Source: Ampelocalamus luodianensis (lineage: Eukaryota; Streptophyta; Magnoliopsida; Poales; Poaceae). Taken from it: a DNA stretch of 64,000 nucleotides. This document shows, piece by piece, positions 42,681 through 55,040 of this stretch (its first letter is position 1; each line of letters opens with the position of its first letter). The notes below the pieces were generated by a model. The model ran no database searches. It worked only from the letters and a program-made list of their open reading frames with translations, and was not told where the DNA came from. The DNA is taken from NCBI GenBank assembly GCA_036346255.1, contig CM070633.1, forward strand, positions 13,020,001 to 13,084,000. Direction: 5' to 3'. Position numbers and translations under genes: made by a program.

Positions 42681-44385
42681 GGGGAGATCTTACGACAACA
42701 GGAACCCGGTACTTCGCGATTTGCTCGCCGGCTTGCTGCCGGCGACTCAGGTCACAACGACGCAAACCAAAAGTGGCAAAACGCTCGCAATATAATTGTG
42801 AACACTTTGAGGGTACTCTCGACGGCGGAGCTGGCTTAAAACGCCGACGAGCCGGAGAGAGGCGGAGGAGAAAATACGACAAACTACGAAATTAGTGAAA
42901 AGCTCCGCAGCGGTCCAATTAGCATGTGCCCGAGCACTAAGGGACTATCGCGAAGGTACCTGGGCATGGAGGAGGTTCGAAGGAAGCCGGAGGAGTTCTG
43001 GCGGCGGCGGAGCTCACCGGAACCGAGGAAGAAACTGGGGACAAGAGATTCTGAACAAGATACAGGAAAAAGGATGGTAAGGACAACTTCGCCAAGGTCC
43101 AGGGGAGGTCCAGGACAAGGAACTGAAGGGAAGAGGACACTTATCGGAGTTGGGGAAGAAGGGAAGGATTTTGGCTGCGAGGATCCAAACTCAAAATTTG
43201 GCCGCTCCTGCGAAGGCAAAGCAAAATCGAGTTAGGGGACTTGCTCAAAATGATGAGGTGGTCCAGGCGACGTGAAAAGAAAAGCCAGGGAACCACTGGA
43301 GCGCTGCCGACGATGAGGAGCTCGAGCGGTCGAAAATGACAGAAAAGGGAGCTCTCGGTGATTTGCGCACAAACACACAGAGAGGAAGCTAGGGCGACAG
43401 AGAGGTGCTAAAGAGGAACCAAGGGAAGAGCTCGGAGGTCCTCAAATAGCTCAAGCGTCAACGGTTGAGCCCAGGCAAGGTTTAATGGCGACAAGACCAA
43501 AAGCCGGTCTGAGACAGAAAAGAGGCGACGGGAGCGGGTGAGGACAAAAAGGCTACTGGGCTAAATACTGACATGCGCTGAAAAACAGGGCTCGGAGCCG
43601 TTGAAGGGCCCCCGCAAGGTGACCAGGCGCTACGCCTCAGCAGCCATGGCGCACGCACGTACGGGCGCGAGGAGGAAGAAGAAGAACAGAGGGAGGTTGG
43701 GGAGGTCGTGATCGAAGGATCAAAGAAGAACGACTGGGATTTCACGAGACCTCCGGAGGTCCAAAACGGCACGGGAGGTCTAAGGCGTTGGATCAAGATC
43801 CAACAGCTCAACCCACGCGCCCAAACGACTGTGCCTGGTAAAGTTAAGTGGTCTAGCTCGGCCGCTAAGCCCGAGTCTAACTCAAACCCGACTGGTTTGA
43901 CTAGGGTTTTAATTTAAAGCTGAGACTTTGAGGAATTGTTTGAGGTAGCAAACTAACTGCAAAAATTCTAAAATTTTTACAGGAGCTAGCTAACTTTAGG
44001 TTTGACCTTGTATAAAATTTTCAGAGGTTTTTATATAGTGCATTTTCCTCCAACAATTCTGCAAGGTTCTGAGCTAGGGTTTGACCCAAGTCAAACAGGT
44101 TTGACTGACCTCTTAAAATATACAAACAATTTCTAAAAATTGTGAAATTTTCCAGAGGAGTTACACATCAACCCTAGAACTTAGGAAAAATATTTCCAAA
44201 GAATGGTCACAAGAATAGATTTCAAGTGGTCAAGACTTGGTTAAAAGTGACTTGTGATTTTGGATTTCCATAATTCCTTTACAAGAATTTTCAGAAATCC
44301 CATGCAACAACAAAATGTAAGAAAAATTTTAATTTCTACACATTTTCTTACATTTGAAACACAAACTAATACTTGAGATGTTACA

Positions 44386-44402
44386 AATCTCCCCTCTTAC
44401 AA
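44386..44402 (-). other. Polypurine tract of the chromovirus
   Basis: On the minus strand AAGAGGGGAGATT lies between the polyprotein end (44425) and the LTR start. Confidence 0.75.
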
Positions 44403-44424
44403 GAATCTCGTCCCGAGATTCCGT

Positions 44425-45990
44425 TTACTCGGAGAAGAAAGACGAGTAATCCGCACGAAGACGATCTTCCCGCTCCCAAGTTGCCTCATCCTCGGAATAA
44501 TTTGACCACTGAACTTTAAGGAACTTGATGGCACGATTCCTTGTTCTTCGTTCAAATTCTTCAAGAATACGAATAGGATGCTTGCGGTAGGTCAAATCTT
44601 CTTGCACATCGAGACTTTCCAACGGAGTTTCCTCGGTTGGAACACAAAGGCACTTCTTCAAATGGGATATATGGAACACATCATGTACCCCCTCAAGTGT
44701 AGCTGGCAACTCCAACCTGTAGGCAACAGCTCCCACCTTCTCGATGATGCGATAGGGTCCAACATATCGAGGAGCTAACTTGCCCTTGACGCCGAAACGT
44801 TGATGACCCTTCAAAGGAGAGACCTTGAGATACACAAAGTCATTAGGCTCAAAACTCAACTCACGACGACGACGATCCGCATAGCTCTTTTGCTTGGATT
44901 GGGCCATGCGCAAATGATCGCGAACAAGCTGAACTGGGTTCTCGGCCTCGTTGATCGAATCTAGGCCGAAGAACTGCATCTTACCAGTCTCTAACCAGTT
45001 CAATGGGGTTCTGCACTTTCTCCCATACAAGGTCTCAAAAGGTGCCATACCGAGGCTGGTTTGAAAATTGTTGTTGTAGTACAATTCGGCGAACGGCAGA
45101 CACTTCTCCCATTTCTTCCCATAGGAAAGAACACAAGTACGGAGCATGTCTTCCAAGACTTGGTTGACTCTCTCCATCTGGCCATCAGTTTGGGGATGGA
45201 AGGTTGTGTTGAAAGAAAGGCGAGTCCCCATAGCCTCTTGCAAGCTGTGCCAAAACCGGGAGGTAAAGAGCGCACCACGATCAGATACAATCGTCTTTGG
45301 CACACCATGCAAGCTCACGATCCTCGAAATATAGAGCTCGGCCATGGGACCCACGCGAAGCTGAGTCTTGACATGAAGGAAGTGCGTCACTTTAGTCAAC
45401 CGATCAATGACAACCCAAAAGGCATCATTCCCCTTGGACGAGCAGGGTAGACCGGTGATAAAATCCATGCCGACGGAATCCCACTTCCATTCAGGCATTG
45501 GCAAAGGCTGAAGAAGACCTACTGGACTCTGATGCTCGGCCTTAACACGACAACACATGTCGTACTAGGCAATGAACTTTGCGATCTCACACTTCATTCG
45601 GGTCCACCAGAACCTCTGACGAAGGTCCTAATACATCTTTGTGGCCCCGGGATGAACGGACAAGGGGGAATCATGGGCTTCATGGAGAATCAAATCACGT
45701 AATTCCATGACCTTAGGAATCACAAGGCGCTGTCCAAACCACACAACACCATGCTCATCTTTCGAGAAGTACTTGGCTATCCCGTTCTTGATGTTCTGTT
45801 TGATTTGGCTCACTCCAGCATCCGATTGCTGCGTAGCCTTCATCTGACCCACCAAGGTTGGTTGCACAACCAAGGTAGCGAGGGAACCATGCTCAACAAC
45901 CTCCAAATTGAGCCGCTGAAATTCTTCATGAAGGGCGGGCTGCCACTCTTGGAGCAACAAGGTGTTGCAATATACCTTGCGACTAAGCGC
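44425..45990 (-). pseudogene. Chromovirus integrase with C-terminal chromodomain
   Basis: The HHCC zinc finger (HEAHDSPLSVHPGATKMY, then CEIAKF and YDMC) is followed by the core with catalytic DDE: MDFITGLP and VIDRLTKVTHF, IVSDRGALFTSRFW, QMERVNQVLEDM. The GPYRII/LPATLEGVHDVFHISHL module and a chromodomain-like end (IKFLKVQWSNYSEDEATWE) finish the protein near 44425, as in Tekay/Del chromoviruses, where the chromodomain targets integration to heterochromatin. The last 377 codons are open (45558-44425). In-frame stops occur near 45565 and 45629, so the copy is not functional as a polyprotein. Confidence 0.93.
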
Positions 45991-47800
45991 ATCGGTAACA
46001 ACATTGGCCTTGTCCGGATGATACTGGATATCCATGTCATAGTTTTTGATCAATTCCAACCATCTTCTTTGCCTAAGATTTAGATCTGGTTGGGTGAACA
46101 ATTACTTCAAACTCTTGTGATCCAAATACACTTCGCAACGATTATCAATTAGGTAATGTCACCAAATCTTAAGTGCATGAACCACAGCACCTAGTTCCAA
46201 ATCATTAGTTGGATAATTGAGTTCATGAGGCCTCAACTATCTCGATGCATAGGCCACTAGCTTGCCTTCCTGCATAAGAACACAACCGAGTCCCTAACGA
46301 GAGGCATCGCAAAAGATATCGAAACTCTTGTGGACATCTGGAAGAACAAGAACTGGGGCTGAAGTCAAACGCTTCTTGAGTTCCTGAAAACTCTCATCAC
46401 AAGCAGCGGACCACACAAACTTCTTGTCCTTCTTGAGCAACTCGGTCATCAGTTTTGCCATCTTGGAGAAGTTCTCGATAAAGCGACGATAGTATCTCGC
46501 TAAACCTAGAAAACTCCGCATATCAGAGACTGACTTGGGATGACCCTAAGATAGCACATCGCTGACCTTGCTAGGATCCACAGCTACACCTCCCGTGGAG
46601 AGAACATGGCCTAAGAATGCCACTTCCTTCAACCAAAACTCGCACTTGCTAAACTTCACATACAACTGGTGCTCACGCAGCTTTCCCAACACAAGCTTCA
46701 GATGCTCAGCATGTTGTTCATCATTCTTGGAGTAGACAATAATATCATCGATGAAGACCACCACAAACTTATCCAGATACTTCATGAATACTGAATTTAT
46801 AAGATTCATGAACAGGGCAGTAGCATTGGTTAAGCCGAAAGACATGACGGTGTACTCGTACAGACCATAGTGAGTAGAGAAAGCCGTCTTTGGAATATCT
46901 TCAGATCTGATCCTGACCTGATGATACCCCAATCTCAAATCAATCTTGGAGAATACCCGAGCTTCGGTCAACTGGTCAAAGAGATCGTCGATGCGGGGCA
47001 AAGGGTAATTGTTCTTTACCGTCACCTCATTAAGCGGACGTTAATCAACGCACATGCGCAAACTCTTGTCCTTCTTCTTCACAAATATCACTATACAACC
47101 CCAAGAAGATGAGCTAGGACGGATGAAACCCTTATCTTGAAGCTCACCTAGTTGCTTCTTCAGCTCCTCCAACTCATTAGGAGGCATTCGGTACGACCTC
47201 TTCGAAATCGGGGCGGTACCGGGCAGCAACTCGATGGCGAACTCTAGGTCTCGAACTAGAGGCATGCTAGGAAAATCTTCAGGGAAAACATCCACAAAGT
47301 CGCACACTGTTGGGACATCCTGAATCTCTAAGGTTGGCTTCGCTTCAAGTCCGTAGAGATGCGGTCCTTGCAGCTGCAGCGAAAACCTAACCTGTTCGCC
47401 TGAGGGGCTTGTAAGGTAGACGACCTTCCTGGCACAATCAATTTGCCCCAAATGTTGATACAACCAATCCATACCAAGAATCACATCCAGACTCGCTGAG
47501 TTAAGTAGGATAAGATTCGCCAAGAATTCCACTCCTTCGATTTCAATGGAGACATCTTAGCATTCTAGATCAGCTCTTATTTCCGAACCCGGAGAGCGAA
47601 TAAGCAAGGGAACCACCAAAGGAACCAAGTGAAGATCACTAGCAGTAGCAAAAGACTTCGAAATAAAAGAATGCGAAGCTCCTGAATCGAACAAAACTGC
47701 AGCAGGGCGAGAGTTGACAAGAAGAGTACCCAACACAACGTCGGGTGCCTCCTGTGCCTCCTCGGTCGAGATGTGGTTGACTTGACCACTGCCCACTCCC
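45990..47800 (-). pseudogene. Chromovirus protease, reverse transcriptase and RNase H
   Basis: The aspartic protease motif LFDSGASHSFIS lies near 47670-47705. Reverse transcriptase motifs follow: IVIFVKKKDKSLRMCVD, FSKIDLRLGYHQVRI and the active-site FVVVFIDDIIVYSK (about 46735-46775). After the RT come RSFLGLARYYRRFIENFSK and the RNase H region (IFCDAS, then DHKSLK near 46120, DALSRK near 45985). Single stops interrupt the otherwise aligned frame at about 47560, 47041, 46544, 46293, 46240, 46165 and 46103, several in contexts where the family normally has Gln, Arg or Trp. The order PR-RT-RH-IN confirms Ty3/gypsy. Confidence 0.93.
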
Positions 47801-47819
47801 TGGGTCTTCTGGATAGTCT

Positions 47820-48868
47820 TCTGGTGTGGAGGATGACTGCTTCCTTGCCCGCGTCCTCTAGTAGGATGAGGGGCCGCTCCAGTCTTCTTAGGGTAATTAT
47901 TTGCATAATGACCCTTGTTGTGGCAGAAAAAATAGGTGACCTCGGCAGCCGGATTGTGGAGGCCACCTTGCTGGACCGCATGTGCACGTGGCTAAAACAT
48001 GGCCGACGGAGGACGAGGAGCTGGTGCCGGCGGCCTCGACGGTGGTGGAGCTTGAGAATGGGCCACCGGGGTTGGCCCAACACGAGGACGAGAAAGGCTG
48101 GCCCTGGCTGACTTCTAGGCCTCCCACTTGCGCTTGCGGGACTCGCCCAACGCCCTTGCCTTGTGCTCGGCGATGATGGCCTTGTCAACCAAGGTCTGGA
48201 AGTCGGGGAATCAACAATCGAGAGCTTGTCTTGTAGCTCCTCGGACAAACCCTCCATGAACTTCTCCTGCTTGGCCTCATCAGTGGACACCTCCTCCGGA
48301 GCATACCGAGCCAAGTGGTTGAACTCGTGCAAGAACTCTGTTACAGATCGACGCCCTTGCTTGAGCACAAGAAACTCCTTCTTGAGCTTCATCAAGCCGA
48401 CGGGGATATGAGCCCAACAGAAGGTAGTACGAAACTCATCCCAAGTGACGACGTGGCCCGCGGGCTGCATGGCGAGAAAGTTCTCCCACCAAGAGAGTGC
48501 TGCACCCTCGAGCTGATGGGATGCAAAGAGTGCCTTCTCCTGATCCTGACACTGAGCGATGTTGAGCTTCCGCTCAACCAGACGCAACCAATCATCTGCG
48601 TCAAGTGGGTCCTCGGACCGGGAGAAAGTGGGCATCTGGGTGCGAAGGAACTCCGAGAGTCCCCCCGTGACTGGTGCCCACCTCCTCCCCCTGATCTGGA
48701 GGCACCAGAGAGAGTGGAGGTGTTCCTCGCGATAACCCCCAGAATTCGCGTCTGATCCATCCGATTCTGCTCGATCTGAGCGAGAACCTCAGCCATGGTT
48801 AGAGGAGGCGAGAGCTCCTCATCATGACCAGCTGGCTGACTCTGCCCGCTGCGAGTTCTTTCAGCCAT
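47820..48868 (-). pseudogene. Chromovirus gag
   Basis: The chain starts MAERTRSGQSQPAGHDEELS (48868), shifts frame near 48640-48690, and continues with the retrotransposon gag domain (DADDWLRLVERKLNIAQC, LEGAALSWWENFL, EFLHEFNHLARYAPEEVSTD). A further frameshift near 48200 leads to the nucleocapsid end. The zinc knuckle at about 47884-47941 reads YFFCHNKGHYANNYPKK: of C-x2-C-x4-H-x4-C the first and last Cys appear replaced by Tyr. Gag would form the virus-like particle; this copy cannot. Confidence 0.88.
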
Positions 48869-49594
48869 CCTGTTCCACTAAGATAGGTCAGCAACAAGTC
48901 CAAAAACTGAAGGCAACGAAGACAATAACTCACTAAGAAATGAACTCAAACGGGTCAAAAACAACCACAAAATCAGCACAAGACCTCAAGTCACAAAATC
49001 AACTTTTCGGCACGACTAACCCATATTGAAAGACGAGCAATCGGTTGACAGGATAAAATTTCAGAACGCAACGCTAGGTCTAACATGACTAAAGAGCAAG
49101 GCAAAACCATCTAAGGGGGTGTTAGATACTTAGCCAACTAATATCACTTCTTACCCTTTTATTTCCACAAGTTTTAGTCGAGTTATCCTCTCATTTTCAG
49201 CCCTAACCCAAAGCTAAGGCTTGCTGTCCAGATTATGGTGCTTGCTATCCCAACTTTATATCCAAGCTCCAAGCTAAAATCCCCTACTCCAGAAGCTCCT
49301 AATCTTCACCAAAAGACAGCCACACTACAAATTTACAACTCTCATGGTTTTCCCAAAACCAATTTAACCGATAAGCAACTATCTTTTAAAAGAAGAGGAG
49401 AGGGAATCAACTTTTCAAACTCAAACAGAGCAAGGTAAGGTGAGCAAGCTAAGATAGATAAGGAGAAAAATCTGAGAATTTACTTAAGTTTTCATAAACC
49501 ACTTGATAATTTTAAAACTAAGTTTTTCAAAACATCCTAAAGGGCGACCAAGCTAGGGGCTTCTACGGTCAGTATGGCTCTCATACCAACTTTG
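48869..49594 (-). other. Chromovirus leader with primer binding site
   Basis: This stretch between LTR and gag has no gene. Directly after the LTR (minus strand) come CAAAGT and TGGTATGAGAGCC (49588-49576), which matches the usual initiator-Met tRNA primer site TGGTATCAGAGCC except for one base. An ORF on the plus strand here is not supported. Confidence 0.78.
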
Positions 49595-52525
49595 TGAGGA
49601 TCCAGGTATTTAACTCATAATATTTAACATCCAAATGGTCCTAGTATTACCAATTAAATATCCTAAGCCTCAATGGACATGTGCTTCCCAGAATTACAGC
49701 ACACATACATCTTTACAAAATCATGCATCATTTTCATACAACTTTTAATACCAAGTCTAGCAAAAAATATACATAATATAGAGTTATTACAAAAGAGCCA
49801 ACCGGCTAAACGACATCAAAGTAACATATAACAGCGGAAGCAAAAGTGCCATAAGATGGCGATAACAAAAGACGACTGGTTAGCCACATAACCCACAAGG
49901 CAACCGACCGGGCCACCAAGCTAGTCGCACCCACCGCAACAAAACTCACAAAAGTCGATCCCTTGGGGATCCACTTCCTCCTCTGTAACAATAAAGCAAT
50001 ACAGTTGAGTACAAAAATGTACTCGCAAGACTTACGAGTAACAAGTCTATACATAGCTACATGTGAGCTGAATCAAAGGAAATGGTTATATGGTTAATTG
50101 GACGCATAAAGCAATTTTCATTTGCAATAATGTAATAGGTTGAAAGCAATTTGTCAAATCTGTTTTTAATCATTGAAATAACAGCGAGACAATAATGAGT
50201 AACATAAATAACAACCTAGAGGTGACTAACCCAATAGCCACCACATCATAGCACGAATTACCCATTCGTACCACCCAAGTTCAAGTTTTAATGAAAAAGG
50301 TTATAGTCTAACTCTTGAAAGACCTTCCCAAGCGTGTCCATAACCTAGGACGAGGCTATTCGAATAGATCAAAACCTGCAGGGGTGTACCAATGTATCCA
50401 CACTTCGGACCGCCTTTTTGCCAAGCTATTAAGCACACTACCTTTGGTATGCCAGCACGGCTAAGTCATACGAGACATTTCCAATGGATTGTATTAATTA
50501 AGTGTCGCACGTATGGGGGTTAACCTTTAGTGATCTGTCGGCGACAAAAATCACAAGGACCCATACGTTGAGTCGGAAACACTGGTCCAACCGAAGTAAT
50601 CGCGGGTGTTCCTGGGTATGGAGAACCTAACCGGAACCCATCCCTCTCATCCCAAAACGAACCTTTTTCTCTATCACTATCACCAGCGACTCATTAATTA
50701 ACACCTCCCAAAGTACTAAATCAAGAGAGATCTCATATCCCTCTAGTGTGGTTAGCATGCAAAGATGCTTGGTTTAGTGTAACAAGATATTCGGTCCTTC
50801 TTGACTCGGGCACCAACCATTCACACCCAAAAGCACAGCAACCTACCATTGTGCCCAAGTCTAGAACATTTTATTTTCGATTTTAGTTTTCTCAATTAAA
50901 CATAGCACAAAGTGCTGAACATAAAGTCATAATAAGCATTTGTGTGATCAAGGTTATCGACTAAGTCGACAACCGCCTAATTCTGCCGGTAGCTAAGCAT
51001 GACAAAGCAACATTAACTCGTAAACTACCAAGTGACAAGGGCTCATCCAACGAACCCTAAATCACAGTAAGATAATCCTAGGCTCAGTAGTAGAGGATAA
51101 ACATTTGCCTACAGATTATGCATCTAATGGGTCAACTAATTGACATTAGTTTAACACAAGATATCGATGCATACGTAGAATTTGAAAACAACATATTAGA
51201 CTTGGAAAATAATAGGAGCAATATGATCAAATGATGCTACATCTGCTTGCCTTGCTGGTAGTGCTCTTGCTACAGAGGATAACTCTCGGACTCAACCAAT
51301 TCTTCGGAACCTAACGCAAGAACGCGAAAATCTAATAAGAACGAAGAACACAGAAAGAGACTCAAAATCCAAAGCCATCCAAAATCCACTAAATTTACAC
51401 AGCAGGAAGATATGATTTTAAATGAATTTATCAACAAGAATCAATCTATTTGGACTAAGCATGCAAAAATTATAGCCTAAACAATTTCTGTCTACTGGAA
51501 ATTTAAATTGAAATTGTTTTCTGTTACTGTTCATGGCATAAATTTCTAGAATTTTTTTGAGCATGAAATTTTTATGGTAGGTAGAACATGGCATTCTAAG
51601 GATAGCAGAATTGAGTTCACTTCATTTGGAGTTAAATTGAATTACTTATGATTTTTCTAAGTTATGAAACTAGTGTATAACATTTTCCAGGAACAAAGAC
51701 AAACATAAGACCTGTTCTATACTACAGCACAATTACAGAGGAACCTAACACATTTTAGTTTTCTCAATTTGGAGTTGCATAGAATAACTTATGCATTTTA
51801 CAAATTTAAAGGAATTTCTTAGAGCAACATTTAGGGCTAGCAAGCTAATGCAATAAACAAAATTTTCTGTTACAAAATAGTGTCTACAAATATTTTTAGA
51901 TTAAAGTTTATTTTAAACCAGAGCTAACACAATTTAAATCACCATAAAAGGAGTTAAAATGAATTAGTTATGCACTTTTAAAATTTAACACAATTAAGAG
52001 TTTACAAATAAAAGCTCTCGGGCTGCTCCTAAAGAACTAACCCAATCGAAGACATACATGAGGAATTGTTTCAGATAGCAAACAAACTCTAAATTTTTTG
52101 AAATGTTTGCAGGAGCTTAATTACTTTGATAGTGACCTTGTATAAAATGTTCAGAGGTTTTCATGAAGTGTATTTTCCTCCAAAAATTCTGCAAGGTGCT
52201 GAGCTAGGGTTTGACTCTGAGTCAAACTGGTTTGACTGACCTCTTAAAATATTCGAACAATTTCTAAAAATTGTGAAATTTTTCAGAGGGGTCACACATT
52301 AACCCTAGAACTTAGGAAAAATATTTCCAAAGGATGATCATAAGGTTAGACAAGAAAGTTTTTGAAAGGCAAGATTTAGGTCAAAAGAGGCTTGTGATTT
52401 TGTATTTCCATAATTCCTTTACAAGTATTTTCGGAACATACATGAAACACAAGATGTAAGAAAAGTTTTTAATTTCTACACATTTTCTTACATTTGAAAC
52501 ACAAGCCAATACTTGGGATGTTACA
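49595..52525 (-). mobile_element. Middle LTR (2.9 kb) shared by two chromovirus internal regions
   Basis: On the minus strand it starts TGTAACATCCCAAG at 52525 and ends ...GGATCCTCA at 49595, homologous to 39479-44385 apart from a deletion of about 1.97 kb located near 52045-52065. It serves as 5' LTR to the element on its left (primer site at 49576-49588) and as 3' LTR to the polyprotein fragment on its right (52566-53360, with polypurine tract between). The GAGTAC...GTACTC repeat (about 50006-50026) and the hairpin block are present. Confidence 0.88.
50336..50386 (-). repeat. Conserved LTR hairpin block, copy 6
   Basis: Read on the minus strand: CCTGCAGG stem, CTATTCGAATAG palindrome, GTCC...GGAC stem. 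Confidence 0.82.
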
Positions 52526-52565
52526 AATCTCCCCACCTTACAAGAATCTCGTCCCAAGATTTCGT

Positions 52566-53360
52566 TTACTCGAAGAAGAAAGATGGGTAGTCCGTACGAA
52601 GACGATCTTCCCGCTCCCAAGTTGCCTCATCCTCGGAATGATTTGACCACTGAACTTTAAGAAACTTGATGACACGATTTCTTATTCTTCGTTCAGATTC
52701 TTCAAGAATACGAATATGATGGTCGCGGTAGGTCAAATCTTCTTGCACATCGAGATTTTCCAATGGAGTTTCCTCGGTTGGAACATGAAGACACTTCTTC
52801 AGATGGGACACATGGAGTACATCATGCACCCCCTCGAGTGTCGCTGGCAACTCCAACCTGTTGGCAACAGCTCCCACTCTCTCGATAATGCGATAAGGCC
52901 CAACATATCGAGGAGCTAACTTGCCCTTGACGGCAAACGCTGATGGCCCTTCAAAGGAGAGACTTTTTGATAAACAAAGTCATTGGGCTCAAAACTCAAC
53001 TCACGACGACGGCGATCCACATATCTCTTTTGCTTGGACTGGGCTGTGCGCAAATGATCACGAACAAGCTGATCCTGACTCTCGGCCTCGTTGATCGAAT
53101 CTGGGCCGAAGAACTGCCTCTCACTAGTCTCTGACCAGTTCAACGGGGTTCTGCACTTTCTCTCATACAAGGCCTCGAAAGGTGCCACGCCGAGACTAGC
53201 CTGAAAGCTGTTGTTGTAGGAGAATTCGGTGAACAACAAACACTTCTCCTATTTCTTCCCATAGGAAAAACACAAGCACGGAGCATGTCTTCTAAGACTT
53301 GGTTGACTCTCTCCGTCTGGCCATTAGTTTGGGGATGGTAAGCTGAGCTGAAAGAAAGAC
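52566..53360 (-). pseudogene. Second chromovirus integrase C-terminus, same family
   Basis: The minus strand reads from inside the integrase core (FSSAYHPQTNGQTERVNQVL) through ALYERKCRTPLNW to LPATLEGVHDVLHVSHLKKC and the chromodomain-like IKFLKVQWSNHSEDEATWE, closely similar to 44425-45250. Single-base losses near 53270 and 52932 shift the frame. It is cut at 53360 by an inverted LTR. Together with the middle LTR it makes the second half of an LTR-internal-LTR-internal array. Confidence 0.9.
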
Positions 53361-54345
53361 TGTAACATCCCAAGTTTGGACTTGTGTTTCAAATGTAAGA
53401 AAATGAGTAGAAATTAAAACTTTTTCTTACATCATGTATTTCCTGTATGTTCTAAACAATTCTTGTACAAGAATTATGGAAATGCAAAGTCACAAGTCTT
53501 TTGATCCAAAACCTTGTCTTCCAAAAACAACCTTGTCAAACCTTATGATCATCTCCTGGAAATATTTTTCCTAAGTTCCAAGGTTGGTATGTGACCCCTC
53601 TGAAAAATTTCACAATTTTTAGAAATTGTTTGAATATTTTTAGAGGGCAGTCAAACGTGTTTGACTTTTAGTCAAAACCCTAAACCAGGACTTTGCAGAA
53701 TTTTTGGAGAAAAATGCATTGCATTAAAACCTCTGAAAAATTTATACAATGTTAATATCTAAGTTAGCAAGCTCCTGTAAAAAGTTCAGAATTTTTGGAG
53801 TTAATTTGCTTTCCATAAAAATTCCTCAATTAAAAACCCAAAACCAGGTTTCACTGTTCCTCGGGTGCGGACCAGTCTCGGGCTCGAGCCACTTGACTTG
53901 GCTCAGTCAACTAACTGCACCCAGGCTCACTTAAAACGCGCATTCAATCTCAGCCTTTGGATTTAAATCGCACGGCCCACGTTCGCGAGAACGTTCGGAC
54001 CTCGCGATCGCGCCAACTCATTTAGACCGTTAGATCAAGATCCAGCCGTCCTGATTCGTTGGGCCGTTCGGGTTGCCCGAATGGCTCAATCAATTTCAGC
54101 CGTTCATTCTTGATCGGGCCGTCGACGTTCGTCGAAGACGTTTGGACCTCCCGATTGCACTAGTCGCTCTGGGCCGTTGGATTAAAATCCAACGCTCATG
54201 ATCTCCTCTTTGGTTTTAAACCTCAGAAGCGTTGAGCAATCTCAGCCGTCCAATCTAAATCCAACCGCCCACACTCGCCCTAGCTTTTTCTCTGGTCATC
54301 TTCTTCCTCGAGCCGTGCGTGAACAGAAGGAGGCATGGCCTCGGT
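53361..54345 (+). mobile_element. Inverted partial LTR of the same chromovirus family
   Basis: It starts TGTAACATCCCAAGTTTGGA and parallels the start of the LTRs at 52525 and 44385 read on the other strand (shared: tgtttcaaatgtaagaaaatg, then agaattatggaaat). It therefore sits head-to-head with the neighbouring copy, having inserted in that family's own integrase. The possible target duplication partner of AAGAC (53356-53360) is not in view. It is cut off at about 54345 by the next LTR. Confidence 0.75.
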
Positions 54346-54989
54346 TGTCGAACCCGAGAGCGAAGGATCCCGAATTCTCTGTGTTTATACACTAGTCCAG
54401 GATTTCTAGTGTACATAGTCAAACAAAAATGATAGCAAAATCATATCATGCACTTTATTAATAATAATTTCTGAGTTTATTACAAAAAGGGGCTTAAGGC
54501 CAAATAGAAAAGAAATAGCACAGCGGAAGACAAAATAGTAGTAGACCACACGACTTGCCACAGGCAATCGTTTGGGGCGTAGCCTAGTCGTTAAGATCCT
54601 CATCGTCCTGATAGAGGTCTTCTCCTGAATAAAGATTATTCAGCAAGAGTAAGCACAACTTCCGTGCTTGCAAGTTACACCCAATATTGAAAAGATAATG
54701 CATGCATAAGGTAAACAAAGGATAATGGCAGGGTTGTTTTGCGTAAACAACATTTTCAGGTTAAATACCAATAATAATTTCTAAGGCCAGTTTTTATACT
54801 ATAACTAAAATCAGTGTTTAAGATGACAATTAATAGTGGATAACCTCCATTGATTGAATGGTGAAGGATAGCCTCCTATCACTTGGCTAACCACCCAACT
54901 TTTACCGTAGGATTATCCATCCCAAAACCATTTGTTGAAATCATTTATAAACCAAAAACAAGTCTAACTTAGAGTGGCTTTGCTAGCAT

Positions 54990-55040
54990 GTCCATGACCG
55001 CGGACGCGGCTATTCGAATAGTTTCTACTCTACAGAGTTT
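54990..55040 (-). repeat. Conserved LTR hairpin block, copy 7
   Basis: Read on the minus strand: ACTCTGTAGAGT stem, CTATTCGAATAG palindrome, GTCC...GGAC stem. Confidence 0.82.

Larger units (their letters stand above)
39479..44385 (-). mobile_element. 3' LTR (4.9 kb) of a Tekay/Del-type chromovirus
   Basis: On the minus strand it starts TGTAACATCTCAAG at 44385, right after the polypurine tract, and ends ...GGTCCTCA at 39479. It is homologous along most of its length to 49595-52525. It contains the GAGTAC repeat (about 39897-39916), the hairpin block (40229-40280), a GGAGGTC-rich minisatellite (about 42060-42680) and a GC-rich zone to about 43900. Compared with the other LTR it has an extra segment of about 1.97 kb (about 41950-43920). 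Confidence 0.9.
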
